A stretch of 64,000 bases of DNA from an uncultured Senegalimassilia sp. (GTDB taxonomy: Bacteria > Actinomycetota > Coriobacteriia > Coriobacteriales > Eggerthellaceae): NCBI RefSeq assembly GCF_934636665.1, contig NZ_CAKUAT010000013.1, positions 7,038 through 71,037 on the forward strand. Reading direction: 5' to 3'. The position numbers and the translations under genes were made by a program. The notes under the pieces are model-generated. The model had not been told where the DNA came from and did no database searches. It saw only the letters and a program-made list of their open reading frames with translations. Of the stretch, positions 26,290 through 35,721 are shown in pieces; the first letter of the stretch is position 1, and every line of letters starts with the position of its first letter.

Positions 26290-28026
26290 CTACCGGCCCA
26301 GCTTCCCGCCGATCTTGCGAACGATAGTGTTGACGAAAGCGGCCTCGGGAACGTTGAGCTTGCAAGCCGGCACGAACGTCACCGCCAGGGCAACAAGGCC
26401 GCCCGCCACAACATACGCCAGGGCTTGCACGATAGATCCGGAAAGCGGGGACACCATCGTCTGCAGCAGCCAAAGCACGGCACCGCCGGCAGCGGCACCG
26501 ACACCGCCGAGAACCACCGCCGTAGCCAAAGCACGCGCCACAGAGCGCAAACCGAACGGCCCCAAGGTGCGTCGCAGATATCCAAACAGGCACACGTCCA
26601 AAACCAAATAGAACAGCGCCTCGGCAACGGCAATGGAGCTGATAGGCATAACGTCGGAATGGCTTGCGGCGAACATGGTCAAGCCGATCTGCACAGCGCC
26701 TGCAACGAAATTAAAGCCAGCGAACACGCCCATGCGGCGAAGGCTGGAGAACGTCTTCTGCAAGTAGGTGTTCACGCCGTACAGAGGCAAGGCAACAGCC
26801 CACACGGCCAAGTACGTGGCGATAGCGGACACGTTCTCCATGGTGAAGGCGCCGGCATGATACAGGGTGACCAGCGGCATGCTGAACACGGCCAGGTACA
26901 TGGCGAACGGGATCATGAAGAACAGGATCTGGTTGGTGCCCGAAACGATACCGCGCTTAACACCATCCATATTCCCTTCCGCCTGCATATCCGAAAGCTC
27001 GGTGAACATAGCGGTGGTGATGGGCACGGCCAAAAACGAATACGGCAGCGTGAACCACAGGCGCGCATACGCCAGAATGGAAGGACCGTTATCGGCGAAG
27101 TTGTAAGAAGCAGCGTTTTGCACCGATACGATGGCGAAGGAGCACAGCATGACAAGCACCGCAGGAACGCCGATGCCCAACGTCTCGCGAAGCGCCGGGT
27201 CGCGCAGGTTCACACGCGGGCGGATACGAATGCCATTGCGCTTGAGCGCGGGCAGCTGAATGGCCATCTGAATGAACACACCGGCGGGATTGCCGATAGC
27301 GATGATGTACAAGGCAAGCTGCTGATCATACGGAGCCACGAACGAGTATACCAAGAACGTGACGATAACAATCAGGTTGTTCGCCACCGGAGCGATAGAG
27401 GACCACAGATAGTCACGGCTCGCGTTAAGCAAGCCCGACACAATAGCCGAACAGCCATAGAACACGATCTGTATGGCGAAGAACTGGAAGAAGAACACCG
27501 AAGTGGCCATCTGCGACTGATCGGAATAGAAGCTTTGCGTGTAGATGACCGCCGAGGGGAACAGCATGCACAGAAGCGAAACCGCTCCAAGCAACAGCAC
27601 CACCAACGTAAGCAAGTTTGACGCGTATTCGTTGCCGGCACGCTGCCCCAGCTTCTTCTTCACCGAAACGTACACCGGCAAAAACGCGGTGACGATCATG
27701 CCGCCGCACACCAGCTCGTAGAGCTGATTGGGAAGGTTATTCGCCACCTGGTAGGAGCTTGACAGCAGCGTAGAACCCAGCGCGAAGGCCATGGCCCAAG
27801 TACGCACGAAACCGGTGATGCGGGAGACGATGGTGCAGATGCTGATAAGGGCCGCAGACCCGCCGATGGCGGCGGTGGAGCCTTGGTCGGCGCCGCCCTG
27901 AGAAGGGCGAGGATCGCCGGGCGCGGAACCCTCTTCATGCATGGCTTGCTGGGTTTGCGGGGAAGCGGCAGAGGCCGCGAGATCGGCAGAACGAGTGTGT
28001 CGAGCTCGTGCGAGCTTGTCGGACAT
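26290..28026 (-). CDS. murJ: Lipid II flippase MurJ (MviN)
   Basis: 578 aa with about 14 membrane helices, MOP-exporter superfamily. SAALISICTIVSRITGFVRTWAMAFALG is the conserved first helix region and NNLPNQLYELVCGGMIVTAFLPVYV follows. A 55-residue hydrophilic N terminus precedes helix 1. It moves lipid II across the membrane, between the MurG and FtsW/FtsI steps encoded in the dcw cluster. Start at 28026 (MSDKLARAR) is chosen for length. A start near 28068 cannot be excluded. nadK is transcribed divergently. Confidence 0.92.
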   Translation of the reverse strand: MSDKLARARHTRSADLAASAASPQTQQAMHEEGSAPGDPRPSQGGADQGSTAAIGGSAALISICTIVSRITGFVRTWAMAFALGSTLLSSSYQVANNLPNQLYELVCGGMIVTAFLPVYVSVKKKLGQRAGNEYASNLLTLVVLLLGAVSLLCMLFPSAVIYTQSFYSDQSQMATSVFFFQFFAIQIVFYGCSAIVSGLLNASRDYLWSSIAPVANNLIVIVTFLVYSFVAPYDQQLALYIIAIGNPAGVFIQMAIQLPALKRNGIRIRPRVNLRDPALRETLGIGVPAVLVMLCSFAIVSVQNAASYNFADNGPSILAYARLWFTLPYSFLAVPITTAMFTELSDMQAEGNMDGVKRGIVSGTNQILFFMIPFAMYLAVFSMPLVTLYHAGAFTMENVSAIATYLAVWAVALPLYGVNTYLQKTFSSLRRMGVFAGFNFVAGAVQIGLTMFAASHSDVMPISSIAVAEALFYLVLDVCLFGYLRRTLGPFGLRSVARALATAVVLGGVGAAAGGAVLWLLQTMVSPLSGSIVQALAYVVAGGLVALAVTFVPACKLNVPEAAFVNTIVRKIGGKLGR

Positions 28027-28089
28027 GAAAATGCGCTTTCTCGTGATGGTATGATTGCTCATCATAGCAAACACGGAAAGAGGCCCCGC

Positions 28090-28977
28090 ATGCACATCCT
28101 CATCGTGCGTAATAATTCCAACTCGCAGGCGATCGACGCATCGTTGCTGCTGGTAACGTACCTGGCCACGCAGGGAATCGATTATACCGTGGTCGATTCC
28201 TCGAAGCTTGCCTCCCCCCTGGCAGCCCCGGAGCTTTCCGAGCTGTTCGAGCACGGCGTGGACATGGCGGTGGCCTTAGGCGGGGACGGCACCATCCTGC
28301 GAACGGCCCGTCAGGTGGGCTTCCACGGCACTCCCATCCTGGGCATCAACTACGGTCGCCTGGGCTTTTTGGCGAACCCGAACGAATCAGGGGTCATGGA
28401 ACCGCTGGTTGCGGCGCTTTCCGGCGACGCGGCCCACGAGGTGCGCACCAACCTTGACATACGGGTGGTGTGCGAAGGCGAAGCCGACCCCTACGCCGAT
28501 GACGGCGCCGGCGTCGAGCCCGACGAGCCGCGTGAATTCTTCGCGTTGAACGAGGTGGCGGTCACCCGCGGCGCCAACGGCCGCATCATCGATTTCGGGT
28601 TGGGCGTTTCGGGGTCGCACCTGGCGAACATGCGCGGCGACGGCTTGGTGGTGGCAAGCGCCACGGGCTCCACGGCCTATGCGCTGTCGGCAGGCGGACC
28701 GCTGGTGGCACCGGGCTTCACAGGCCTGGTTGCCGTTCCCATAGCGCCGCACACGCTGCACTCCCGCGCAGTGGTCACGGCACCTTCCGACGTGGTTGAA
28801 ATGGACCTGTCCGAAAACCAGGACGATCGCGACGCCACCCTGTTCATAGACGGCGAGCTGGTGGAGCTCGACCGACCTTTGCGCCGCCTATACGTGCGAC
28901 GCGGGGATGTACCCACCACCCTGCTGCGCTACAAGGACGAAGGGTTCTACAACCACGCAGCAAAGGTGTTCTTCTAG
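28090..28977 (+). CDS. nadK: NAD kinase
   Basis: 295 aa. The active-site GGDGTILRTARQ and NYGRLGFLAN motifs and the C-terminal VASATGSTAYALSAGGPLVAP are intact. It phosphorylates NAD to NADP. GAAAGAGG lies 7 nt before the ATG at 28090. The frame continues further upstream but over the murJ start. A perfect hairpin terminator follows. Confidence 0.96.
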   Translation: MHILIVRNNSNSQAIDASLLLVTYLATQGIDYTVVDSSKLASPLAAPELSELFEHGVDMAVALGGDGTILRTARQVGFHGTPILGINYGRLGFLANPNESGVMEPLVAALSGDAAHEVRTNLDIRVVCEGEADPYADDGAGVEPDEPREFFALNEVAVTRGANGRIIDFGLGVSGSHLANMRGDGLVVASATGSTAYALSAGGPLVAPGFTGLVAVPIAPHTLHSRAVVTAPSDVVEMDLSENQDDRDATLFIDGELVELDRPLRRLYVRRGDVPTTLLRYKDEGFYNHAAKVFF

Positions 28978-28997
28978 GAAACACACCCGGTGAAAAG

Positions 28998-29042
28998 GGC
29001 AAAGGGCTCGCAGGCCTCGAATAGGCTTGCGAGCCCTTTGCC
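28998..29042. terminator. Bidirectional terminator between nadK and the rubredoxin gene
   Basis: GGCAAAGGGCTCGCA (28998-29012) and TGCGAGCCCTTTGCC (29028-29042) form a perfect 15-bp stem. It separates convergent nadK (plus) and the flavin reductase gene (minus). The remaining 225 bp to 29,267 show nothing recognisable. Confidence 0.7.
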
Positions 29043-29267
29043 ATAGCATGCGGAAACGCCAGAAGCGAACCCCATACCGTTGACGGATTCCGTAAAAGGC
29101 TTTCGCAATAGCGCACGGAAACATCCTGAGCAGGCATATGCAGAAGAGCGCGCAAACGAACGTCCGCGATTCTGCGGCAACCAACCAGCTGGCACGATGC
29201 AGTCAAGCGCTTTACTAGGGAAGACGACAACAGCGCTTGCTGCAAACAGAAAAACGAACCCGGAACC

Positions 29268-29945
29268 TTACAGTTCAACGCGCTCGAAGAACTCCTTGCC
29301 GACACCGCACACGGGGCAAACGAAATCATCGGGCAGTTCGTCGACGTACTCCATATGCCCGCAGATAGTGCAACGCCAGGCAACCTTAGGCTGTTCGGCG
29401 CCATTCGATACGACGGGCGCTGAAGCAGGTTGATCGTCCCCCAGATAGCTGGATGCCTTTGGAGGCGTTTTGCCGCCCTTGACCTGATGATAGAACGCAT
29501 ACGTCATCGGGGAACCCGCATTGGCGATCTTGGCGCACTCCTGCACCTCCCCCACGAACAGCACATGCGTGCCTAAATCAAGCTCGGAGACCACCTTCGC
29601 GGAAAACCAAGCGCAGCACTGCTCGGCCACATAGGGCATGCCGGCTTCATCGCGCGCGCTGGCATGTTGGGCAAACTTGTCAAGCTCAGTGGAAGTATGG
29701 AATCCGAACGTGCCAACCAACTGCATGTCGGCCTGCTCGGACAAGCAAGAAGCCGTGAACCGACCAGCTTGACGCACGGCTGCTGTAGTGGCGTTTTCCT
29801 TGTTGAGCGCCACGCTCACCTGCAACGGAGATGAAGTGACCTGGGCGAACGTGTTTGCTACGCATCCGTAGTCCCTGCCATCGAAACGCGTGCCGATGAC
29901 ATACATGCCGTAGCTGAGCGAATGGAATGCCTGCTTGTCGAACAT
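29268..29945 (-). CDS. Flavin reductase-rubredoxin fusion (high-molecular-weight rubredoxin type)
   Basis: 225 aa. Residues 1-150 are a flavin-reductase-like FMN domain (FHSLSYGMYVIGTRFDGRDYGCVANTFAQVTSSPLQVSVALNK split over the first 50 residues). After a short linker the last 36 residues are a rubredoxin-like iron site with two CxxC motifs (WRCTICGHMEYVDELPDDF, VCPVCGVGKEFF). Such fusions pass electrons from NAD(P)H to oxygen- or NO-reducing flavoproteins in anaerobes and help detoxify oxidants. AAGGAGG precedes the ATG. An AT-rich stretch rich in ATGATA lies upstream. Confidence 0.88.
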   Translation of the reverse strand: MFDKQAFHSLSYGMYVIGTRFDGRDYGCVANTFAQVTSSPLQVSVALNKENATTAAVRQAGRFTASCLSEQADMQLVGTFGFHTSTELDKFAQHASARDEAGMPYVAEQCCAWFSAKVVSELDLGTHVLFVGEVQECAKIANAGSPMTYAFYHQVKGGKTPPKASSYLGDDQPASAPVVSNGAEQPKVAWRCTICGHMEYVDELPDDFVCPVCGVGKEFFERVEL

Positions 29946-30250
29946 AAGAGCCTCCTTAGTCCCGCGTTACTCGTTTATGATAAATGATAATGTATCCTAG
30001 TAGCGTTAGCTTATCACTCCTGTACCATTGACGGGAAGGGCGGGATGACGAAAATCAACTACACGCCGCACAGCGCTCTTCACCCCTCCACGCCTTCGAC
30101 TATACGCCGCTCAGCGTCCCGATTGCGGCGCAAAAGCAAAGCGTTACCGACATGCTGCATACGAGAACGCCCCAAAATGCAGGGAGACCCGCTTTCGCGG
30201 GCCTCCCTGTTGCTTTTTGTGCAGTGCTTTTTGTGCTTAACGCTGTGGTG
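29946..30250. other. Intergenic region with AT-rich upstream element and rpmE terminator
   Basis: 305 bp. The segment 29970-30000 (TTATGATAAATGATAATG) is far more AT-rich than its surroundings and repeats ATGATAA-like words. It could be a promoter with an iron- or redox-regulator site for the rubredoxin gene. A hairpin occupies 30181-30207. No gene is seen. Confidence 0.4.
30181..30207 (-). terminator. Terminator after rpmE
   Basis: AGGGAGACCCGC / GCGGGCCTCCCT stem with a TTTC loop, one mismatch. It lies about 45 nt beyond the rpmE stop on the minus strand and has T-rich sequence on both sides. Confidence 0.65.
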
Positions 30251-30706
30251 CTATTCGGCAGCGGTCTCGGCAGCAGCCTCAACCTCGGCCTCTGCGGGAG
30301 CCTCGACGGCCTCGGCAGCGGCGGTAGCGGCCTCGATCTCGGCAGCCTTCTCAGCCTCGGCAGCAGCCTTCTTGGCGAACTCCTCGGCACGCTTGGCCTT
30401 AGCGGCGGCCTTAGCCTCGCGCTCGGCCTTCTTGGCGGCCTCGATCTCGGCGGCCTTAGCGGCGCGCTCGGCCTTCTTGGCGGCCTCGCGAGCAGCCACC
30501 TGCTCCTTGGCGGAACCGAACTTGTCGGCGAAGCGCTGGACGCGTCCGCCGGTGTCGACGAAGCGCTGCTGGCCGGTGTAGAACGGATGGCACACGTTGC
30601 AGATGTCGACCTTCAGCTCGGACTTCGTCGAGCGGGTGGTGAAGGTGTTGCCGCAGCTGCACTTGACGGTGCACTCCACGTACTCCGGATGGATTCCTTG
30701 TTTCAT
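30251..30706 (-). CDS. rpmE: Ribosomal protein L31 (zinc type) with long charged C-terminal extension
   Basis: 151 aa, about twice the usual 65-85. Residues 1-67 are a standard L31: MKQGIHPEYVECTVKCSCGN, zinc ligands C16, C18, C36 and C39, and CHPFYTGQQRFVDTGGRVQRF. From residue 68 to the end the protein is a Lys/Ala/Glu repeat (AAKKAERAAKAAEIEAAKK...) that then turns acidic (EAVEAPAEAEVEAA). The tail resembles extensions on ribosomal proteins of other high-GC bacteria but is long. AAGGAG precedes the ATG. Confidence 0.93.
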   Translation of the reverse strand: MKQGIHPEYVECTVKCSCGNTFTTRSTKSELKVDICNVCHPFYTGQQRFVDTGGRVQRFADKFGSAKEQVAAREAAKKAERAAKAAEIEAAKKAEREAKAAAKAKRAEEFAKKAAAEAEKAAEIEAATAAAEAVEAPAEAEVEAAAETAAE

Positions 30707-30778
30707 AGTCTGGTACTCCTTTTACCGTGCCTTGGTTTCCGACCAAGGCGGAAGACAAGCCTTTGCATTATAGCACGG

Positions 30779-30816
30779 AAAACGCCGCACACGATGACGT
30801 TCGCGCGCGGCGTTCA
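30779..30816 (-). terminator. Terminator after the trigger factor gene
   Basis: AACGCCGC (30781-30788) and GCGGCGTT (30807-30814) pair. On the minus strand the hairpin is followed by TTCC. It lies about 110 nt past the tig stop. Confidence 0.55.
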
Positions 30817-30925
30817 CATGTTTTCCGCGAATGAGAGCCTCAGGGAAAGATTGCCCATGCCAACCGCAGGCCGGCACCAAGTCAACGCTCCCCCGCATAG
30901 CCTCGCCCGTGACCGATGTTGCGCC

Positions 30926-32227
30926 CTATTCGCCCTTCTCGGCGGCAGGCTCCTCAGACACGGTGATGTCGGCATGCTCGAGCAGCCAGCGGTTTGCCTT
31001 CAGGCGGCCAGCAGTCTCGCGCAGCACGAAGGCCTGGCCGTTGCCCTCCATCTGACGGCGCGCCGTGGTGGGATCGGCGGGGTTCATGGCGCGGCAGGCG
31101 GCCATGATGTCCTCGTCGTCGAGCGTCATCTTCTCGTGACGGAACACCGCGTCGAACGCGTAGCCCTGCACGAGCATCTGACGGGCCTGTATCATGAGCA
31201 TCATGCCGAACTGCTGCTCACCGCCCTGCGACTCGACGAACTGCTCGAAGGGGATGCCCTGCTGGGCAAGGGAACCGCGCACGTTCTGCATAAGCGTGTC
31301 GCGCATGGACTCGTACACCTCGTCGGAGATGGTGCCCTGGAAGCGGCGGGAAAGCTCGTCGGCCACCATGGTCAGCTGCATCTCCTGGTACTGGGCGCGC
31401 TGCTCGGCCTGCAGGCGCTCGGAAACAACCTGACGCAGGGATTCCACGTCGCGGGCCATGGGCATGTTCTTCTCGATGAACTCCTGGTCCACCTCCGGCA
31501 CGCGCTTCTCCTGGCACTCGATCACCGTGACCTTGCAGTCAAGCGGCGCCTCGCCCTCGGGCGCGCCGGGCATATCGAAAGCGAACTCCTTGACGTCGCC
31601 CTCGTTCATGCCGATGAGGTTCTTCTCGAACTCGTCGGGCATAAGACCCATACCCAGGATATAGGTGCGTCCGTCGGTGCACAGGTTGTCCAGGCGCTTG
31701 CCGGCCTGGGAGACCTCGAGGGCGATCTTGGCGGCACCGGAGGCGTCGAGCGGCTTGGCGTCGCACTTCTCATAGGTGGCGAAGCTCTCGGCGAGCTGCT
31801 GAATCTGCTGGTCGACCATGGACTCGTCGAAGTTCAGCGGCGGCACGGTGATGGAAACCGGCTCGTAGCTGGTCAGCTCGTAATCGGGCTTGGGGGTCAC
31901 CTGCACCTTGAACTCGAAGACCTGGCCGCGCTTGATGGGCTGGTCGATGATGGGCGTGGGCGGGAACGCCGGGCACAGGTTGCGCTTGTCCACGGCGAAC
32001 GGCACGAGGTAGTCGATGGCCATCTGCTGGGAAACGGAATCCAGGTCCTTGATGCCGAGCTTGTCCTCAGCGGCCTGGGCCGGCGTCTGACCCTGCGGCA
32101 CTTCCACGCCCATGCTCGCGCAGAACGAATAGTGCGCCACGTTGAACGCCTGCGCCACCTCGGCGGTTGCGGCGGCGGCGGTGAGCTCGATAAGACCGTC
32201 CTCGAGCTTCTTCTCGGTAACCTTCAT
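30926..32227 (-). CDS. tig: Trigger factor-like chaperone with degenerate ribosome-docking motif
   Basis: 433 aa, the normal trigger factor length and three-part layout: N-terminal domain, FKBP-like middle domain (AAKIALEVSQAGKRLDNLCTDGRTYILGMGLMPDEFEKNLIGMNEGDVKEFAFDMP, about 165-220) and a helical C-terminal domain with acidic tail. Trigger factor binds L23 at the ribosome exit tunnel through a G-F-R-x-G-x-x-P loop. Here the corresponding place reads GVEVPQGQTP (residues 40-49), without the Phe-Arg-Lys core. It may be a ribosome-independent paralogue. AAGGGG precedes the ATG. Confidence 0.8.
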   Translation of the reverse strand: MKVTEKKLEDGLIELTAAAATAEVAQAFNVAHYSFCASMGVEVPQGQTPAQAAEDKLGIKDLDSVSQQMAIDYLVPFAVDKRNLCPAFPPTPIIDQPIKRGQVFEFKVQVTPKPDYELTSYEPVSITVPPLNFDESMVDQQIQQLAESFATYEKCDAKPLDASGAAKIALEVSQAGKRLDNLCTDGRTYILGMGLMPDEFEKNLIGMNEGDVKEFAFDMPGAPEGEAPLDCKVTVIECQEKRVPEVDQEFIEKNMPMARDVESLRQVVSERLQAEQRAQYQEMQLTMVADELSRRFQGTISDEVYESMRDTLMQNVRGSLAQQGIPFEQFVESQGGEQQFGMMLMIQARQMLVQGYAFDAVFRHEKMTLDDEDIMAACRAMNPADPTTARRQMEGNGQAFVLRETAGRLKANRWLLEHADITVSEEPAAEKGE

Positions 32228-32422
32228 GGGATCCCCTTCTGATTGATGATGAAACGCTCACATTGTAACGCAACCCGGCGGCATGCGACCCCTGATGCGG
32301 CAAGGCCGCAAGCCGTCGTGCCGCGCAGGGCGCGCAAACCGGCTCGGTTAACCCCACGCCCCCCCCCGCATCGTCGCGCCAAGCAACCGGCGCGCAAGGC
32401 ATGGCACCCGCGGTACCGTCCG

Positions 32423-35400
32423 CTACTCGTTGGACTTCAGGCTTTCCACCATATCGATGCGGCGCAGCTTGCCGCGCATGGCAAGGGCCACGATGCCCGA
32501 GAACACCATGGTGAGCGCGAACGCGATGGCGAAGCTTGCCGCATGGATATCGCGGCCGAACATGACCTGGTCGACCTCTGCAGTGGTGATGACGAAACCC
32601 TCCATGAAGATGCCGAGCACCAGGCCGATCGCGGCGCCGATAATCGACAACAGGATGGTTTCGCGGAAGATGTACGCATCCACCTCGCGCGAGGTGAAGC
32701 CGAGCACCTTGAGCGTGGCGATCTCGCGAGCGCGTTCGGTGATGTTGATGTTCGTGAGGTTATACAGCACCACGAACGCCAGCAGCGCCGCGGCGACCAC
32801 GAGCACCACCACCACGCTATTGACCGACTTGAGCATGGTGCGATAGCTGTCGATGGTCTCATCGCTGTAGGTGACGGTTTTCACGCCGTCCATGGAAAGC
32901 AGCTGGTCGGAGAACGCATCACGGTCTACGCCGTTCCCAAGATCGGCGTAGACGGTGGCGAACTCGGCCGGCTGGCCCATAGCCTGCTTGTACACATCGG
33001 CGGTGACGTAGGCGTACTGCGCCACGTAGTTCTCCATGATGCCGGCGACGGTCACCGCGCGCCCATCCCCCACCAGGTTGCCGATGTCGTCCTCGTCGTA
33101 GAACGTCAGGGTATCGCCAACGGAAACCCCCAGCTGGCTGGCAAGCTTCTCGCTGATGATGGCACCGCTCCCGTCGAGCGTGAGGGCCCGGCCCCCGACG
33201 CGCTCGCGCATCTGCACGAAGCGCTGCAGCTGCTCGGGATCCTGAGCGCATACCAACTCAAAGCGATGCTCCGCACCGTCATCAGGGGCGCACGCGATCT
33301 TGTTCTCGGTGGAAACCCAGACGAATTGCTGCCCATCCGAGCCCACCGCATTCGAAACCGCATCCTTTGCTTTCTGGTCGGCCTCGTCGGCATCCATGCG
33401 CACGATGGTGTTGAAGCTGTACACTTCGCCGTACTGCTTGTCGATGATGTCGTTGATGGCGTTTTGCAGCCCCAGGCCCGTGAGCAACAGCGCAGTGCAG
33501 CCGGCGATGCCGATGATGGCCATGAAGAAGCGACGCTTGTAGCGGAACAGGTTTCGCGCCGTCACCTTCCAGCTGAACGTCATCCTGCTCCACAGCGGGC
33601 GGATTCGCTCAAGCAGGATGCGCTTGCCGGCCTTCGGCGCACGCGGCAACATGAGCGACGCCGGGCACTCGCGCAAGGTGGCCGCCGCTGCGAACCACGT
33701 TGCAGCAACGGTGATGCCCACGCCCAAGGCAGCGGCGCTTGCGGCCACGCCCGGGTTCACGGGAGTAGGCATGCAAGGCACCATGTACATGATGGAATAC
33801 GCTTTCATGATGAACCATGGCAGGAACTGGGAAAGCAGCGCGATGCCCACGGCCGCGCCCACGCCCGATGCCACCACCGCGTAAACAAGGTACTTCGATG
33901 TGATGCGCGCATTGGAGTAACCCAGCGCTTTGTACGTGCCGATGAGCACGCGCTCCTCCTCCACCATGCGGGTCATGGTGGTCAGCGACACCAGCGCAGC
34001 AACCAGGAAGAACATAAGCGGGAACACCGCGGCGATCTGGTCCATGCGGCCCGCATCGCTGCGGAAGCTCTCCGCGCCCAGGTTCTTCGAGCGATCGAGC
34101 ACGTACACGTTGGCATCCTTGTCGGCGATGGCGTCGATCTCGGCCTGGGCATCGGCCAGCTGCTGTTCGGCATCAGCGAAGCGCTGTTGTGCCTCGGCAC
34201 GCCTCCCGTCAAGCTCGGATTGGCCGCTTCGCTGCTCAGCCAAGCCGCTTTCGTACTCGGCGCGACCCTGCTCATAGCTTTGCTGCCCCGCAGCATATTG
34301 CGCGCGCCCCGAAGCCAGACGCGCCGCGGCGTCATCGAGCTGGGCCTGCGCGGCGTCAAGTTGAGCCTGTGCCGCGGAAAGCTGCGCCGCCGCCTGTTCG
34401 CGCTGCGCGTCGAGCTCAGCCCGACCGGCAGCAATCTGATCAGACGCGCCGGCGGTTTGCGCGTCGATTTGCGCGATGGCGGCCTCCAGCTGAGCGGCAA
34501 CATCGGCAAGCTGGGCCGCACGGGCCTGCTCAAGCTGCGTCTCAAGTTGACTGCGCTGCGCCATGGCCTGATCGTATTGCGCCTGTGCGGCGTCGAGCTG
34601 GGCCTGGGCCTGCGCTATGGCCGACTGAGCCTGTTCGCGTTGCTCGGCAAGCTGAGCCGTGCCGCTCTCATGCTGCGCCCGACCGCTTGCAATCTCCGCT
34701 TCGCCCTGGGCAAGCTGCGCTTGACTGCTGGAGAGCCGAGCCGCCGCGGAGGAAAGCTGCGCCGCAGCGCTATCCAGCTGCGCGCTCGCGTCATCCAACT
34801 GCGCTTGGGCGTCGTCCATCTGCGCGACGGCGTCGGCCTTCTCGCGCTCGAACTCCGCACGTTTATCGTCGAGCTCGGCCTGCGCGTCGCGCTGCAGCTG
34901 CTCGATGCGCGATGCGGAAAACTGCGGGGAAAGGTCGTTCAACCGCTGCGCCACTGCGTCGACGCGCTGCTGATAAGCATCCTCGGGCCACGCTTCCCCA
35001 GCCGCCCCGTCGACGGTGAGGAATGCTTCCGTATAGGGGTAATCAGCCGCAAACGCCCCTTCGGGCACGAACACGAAGGACGAAAGCTCGCCCGACCCAA
35101 GGGATGTGGCGCCGGTATTGGTGGTGCACGTGTAATACGAGGACCGCACGAAACCCGTGACGATGAAGGTGTGGGTGGTGAACACGCCGTCAAGATCCTG
35201 CGTGCCCTCGAGCAGCTCGACGGTGTCGCCGATATGCACCGGGGACGTCCACACGTTGTCGGCGGAAAGCAAGCACTCGTCGTCCGATTCCGGCCAGGTG
35301 CCCTCCACCAAGATAGGCCGGTTCACGTAATCGGCGTTATCGGAATCCACGTGCAGGCCATCGTCGCAGCTGCTCGCCTTCGCCGCATCCATATCGAGCG

Positions 35401-35719
35401 AATGATAGCGAAGCGTGTACTGCGTTCCCGCCAGCTGCGATATGGCATCCGCCTCGTAGGCGGGCATGACTCCTGATACGCCCTCGACGCCGCGCAGCAT
35501 GTCGACCTGCTCATCGGACATGCCCAAAGACGACACTACTCGAAGGTCGCACAGCTCGGTGGCGTCATAATATTCATCCCCCGCCAAACGCATATCGGGG
35601 CCGGTCATGCGCAAGCCGGCATAGAAGCCGCAACCGAGCGCCGCCATCACGGCGATGGCCAGAAACCTCCCCCACGAATGCGTGATGGAGCGCAGAACCT
35701 CTTTGCGAAAGGCTCCCAT
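32423..35719 (-). CDS. FtsX-family ABC transporter permease with long periplasmic-type coiled coil
   Basis: 1098 aa. Helix 1 is HSWGRFLAIAVMAALGCGFYAGL. An extracytoplasmic MacB-like domain is followed, about residues 273-545, by a very Ala/Gln-rich coiled coil made of AQLDxAQAQL-like units, then the first FtsX block (DQIAAVFPLMFFLVAALVSLTTMTRMVEEERVLIGTYKALGYSNARI) and, near the end, a second block with NITERAREIATLKVLGFTSREVDAYIF. The start at 35719 lies 2 nt after the ATPase gene. It forms a transporter with that ATPase. Substrate unknown; lipoprotein, lipid or peptide export are all possible. Confidence 0.9.
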   Translation of the reverse strand: MGAFRKEVLRSITHSWGRFLAIAVMAALGCGFYAGLRMTGPDMRLAGDEYYDATELCDLRVVSSLGMSDEQVDMLRGVEGVSGVMPAYEADAISQLAGTQYTLRYHSLDMDAAKASSCDDGLHVDSDNADYVNRPILVEGTWPESDDECLLSADNVWTSPVHIGDTVELLEGTQDLDGVFTTHTFIVTGFVRSSYYTCTTNTGATSLGSGELSSFVFVPEGAFAADYPYTEAFLTVDGAAGEAWPEDAYQQRVDAVAQRLNDLSPQFSASRIEQLQRDAQAELDDKRAEFEREKADAVAQMDDAQAQLDDASAQLDSAAAQLSSAAARLSSSQAQLAQGEAEIASGRAQHESGTAQLAEQREQAQSAIAQAQAQLDAAQAQYDQAMAQRSQLETQLEQARAAQLADVAAQLEAAIAQIDAQTAGASDQIAAGRAELDAQREQAAAQLSAAQAQLDAAQAQLDDAAARLASGRAQYAAGQQSYEQGRAEYESGLAEQRSGQSELDGRRAEAQQRFADAEQQLADAQAEIDAIADKDANVYVLDRSKNLGAESFRSDAGRMDQIAAVFPLMFFLVAALVSLTTMTRMVEEERVLIGTYKALGYSNARITSKYLVYAVVASGVGAAVGIALLSQFLPWFIMKAYSIMYMVPCMPTPVNPGVAASAAALGVGITVAATWFAAAATLRECPASLMLPRAPKAGKRILLERIRPLWSRMTFSWKVTARNLFRYKRRFFMAIIGIAGCTALLLTGLGLQNAINDIIDKQYGEVYSFNTIVRMDADEADQKAKDAVSNAVGSDGQQFVWVSTENKIACAPDDGAEHRFELVCAQDPEQLQRFVQMRERVGGRALTLDGSGAIISEKLASQLGVSVGDTLTFYDEDDIGNLVGDGRAVTVAGIMENYVAQYAYVTADVYKQAMGQPAEFATVYADLGNGVDRDAFSDQLLSMDGVKTVTYSDETIDSYRTMLKSVNSVVVVLVVAAALLAFVVLYNLTNINITERAREIATLKVLGFTSREVDAYIFRETILLSIIGAAIGLVLGIFMEGFVITTAEVDQVMFGRDIHAASFAIAFALTMVFSGIVALAMRGKLRRIDMVESLKSNE

Positions 35720-35721
35720 GG

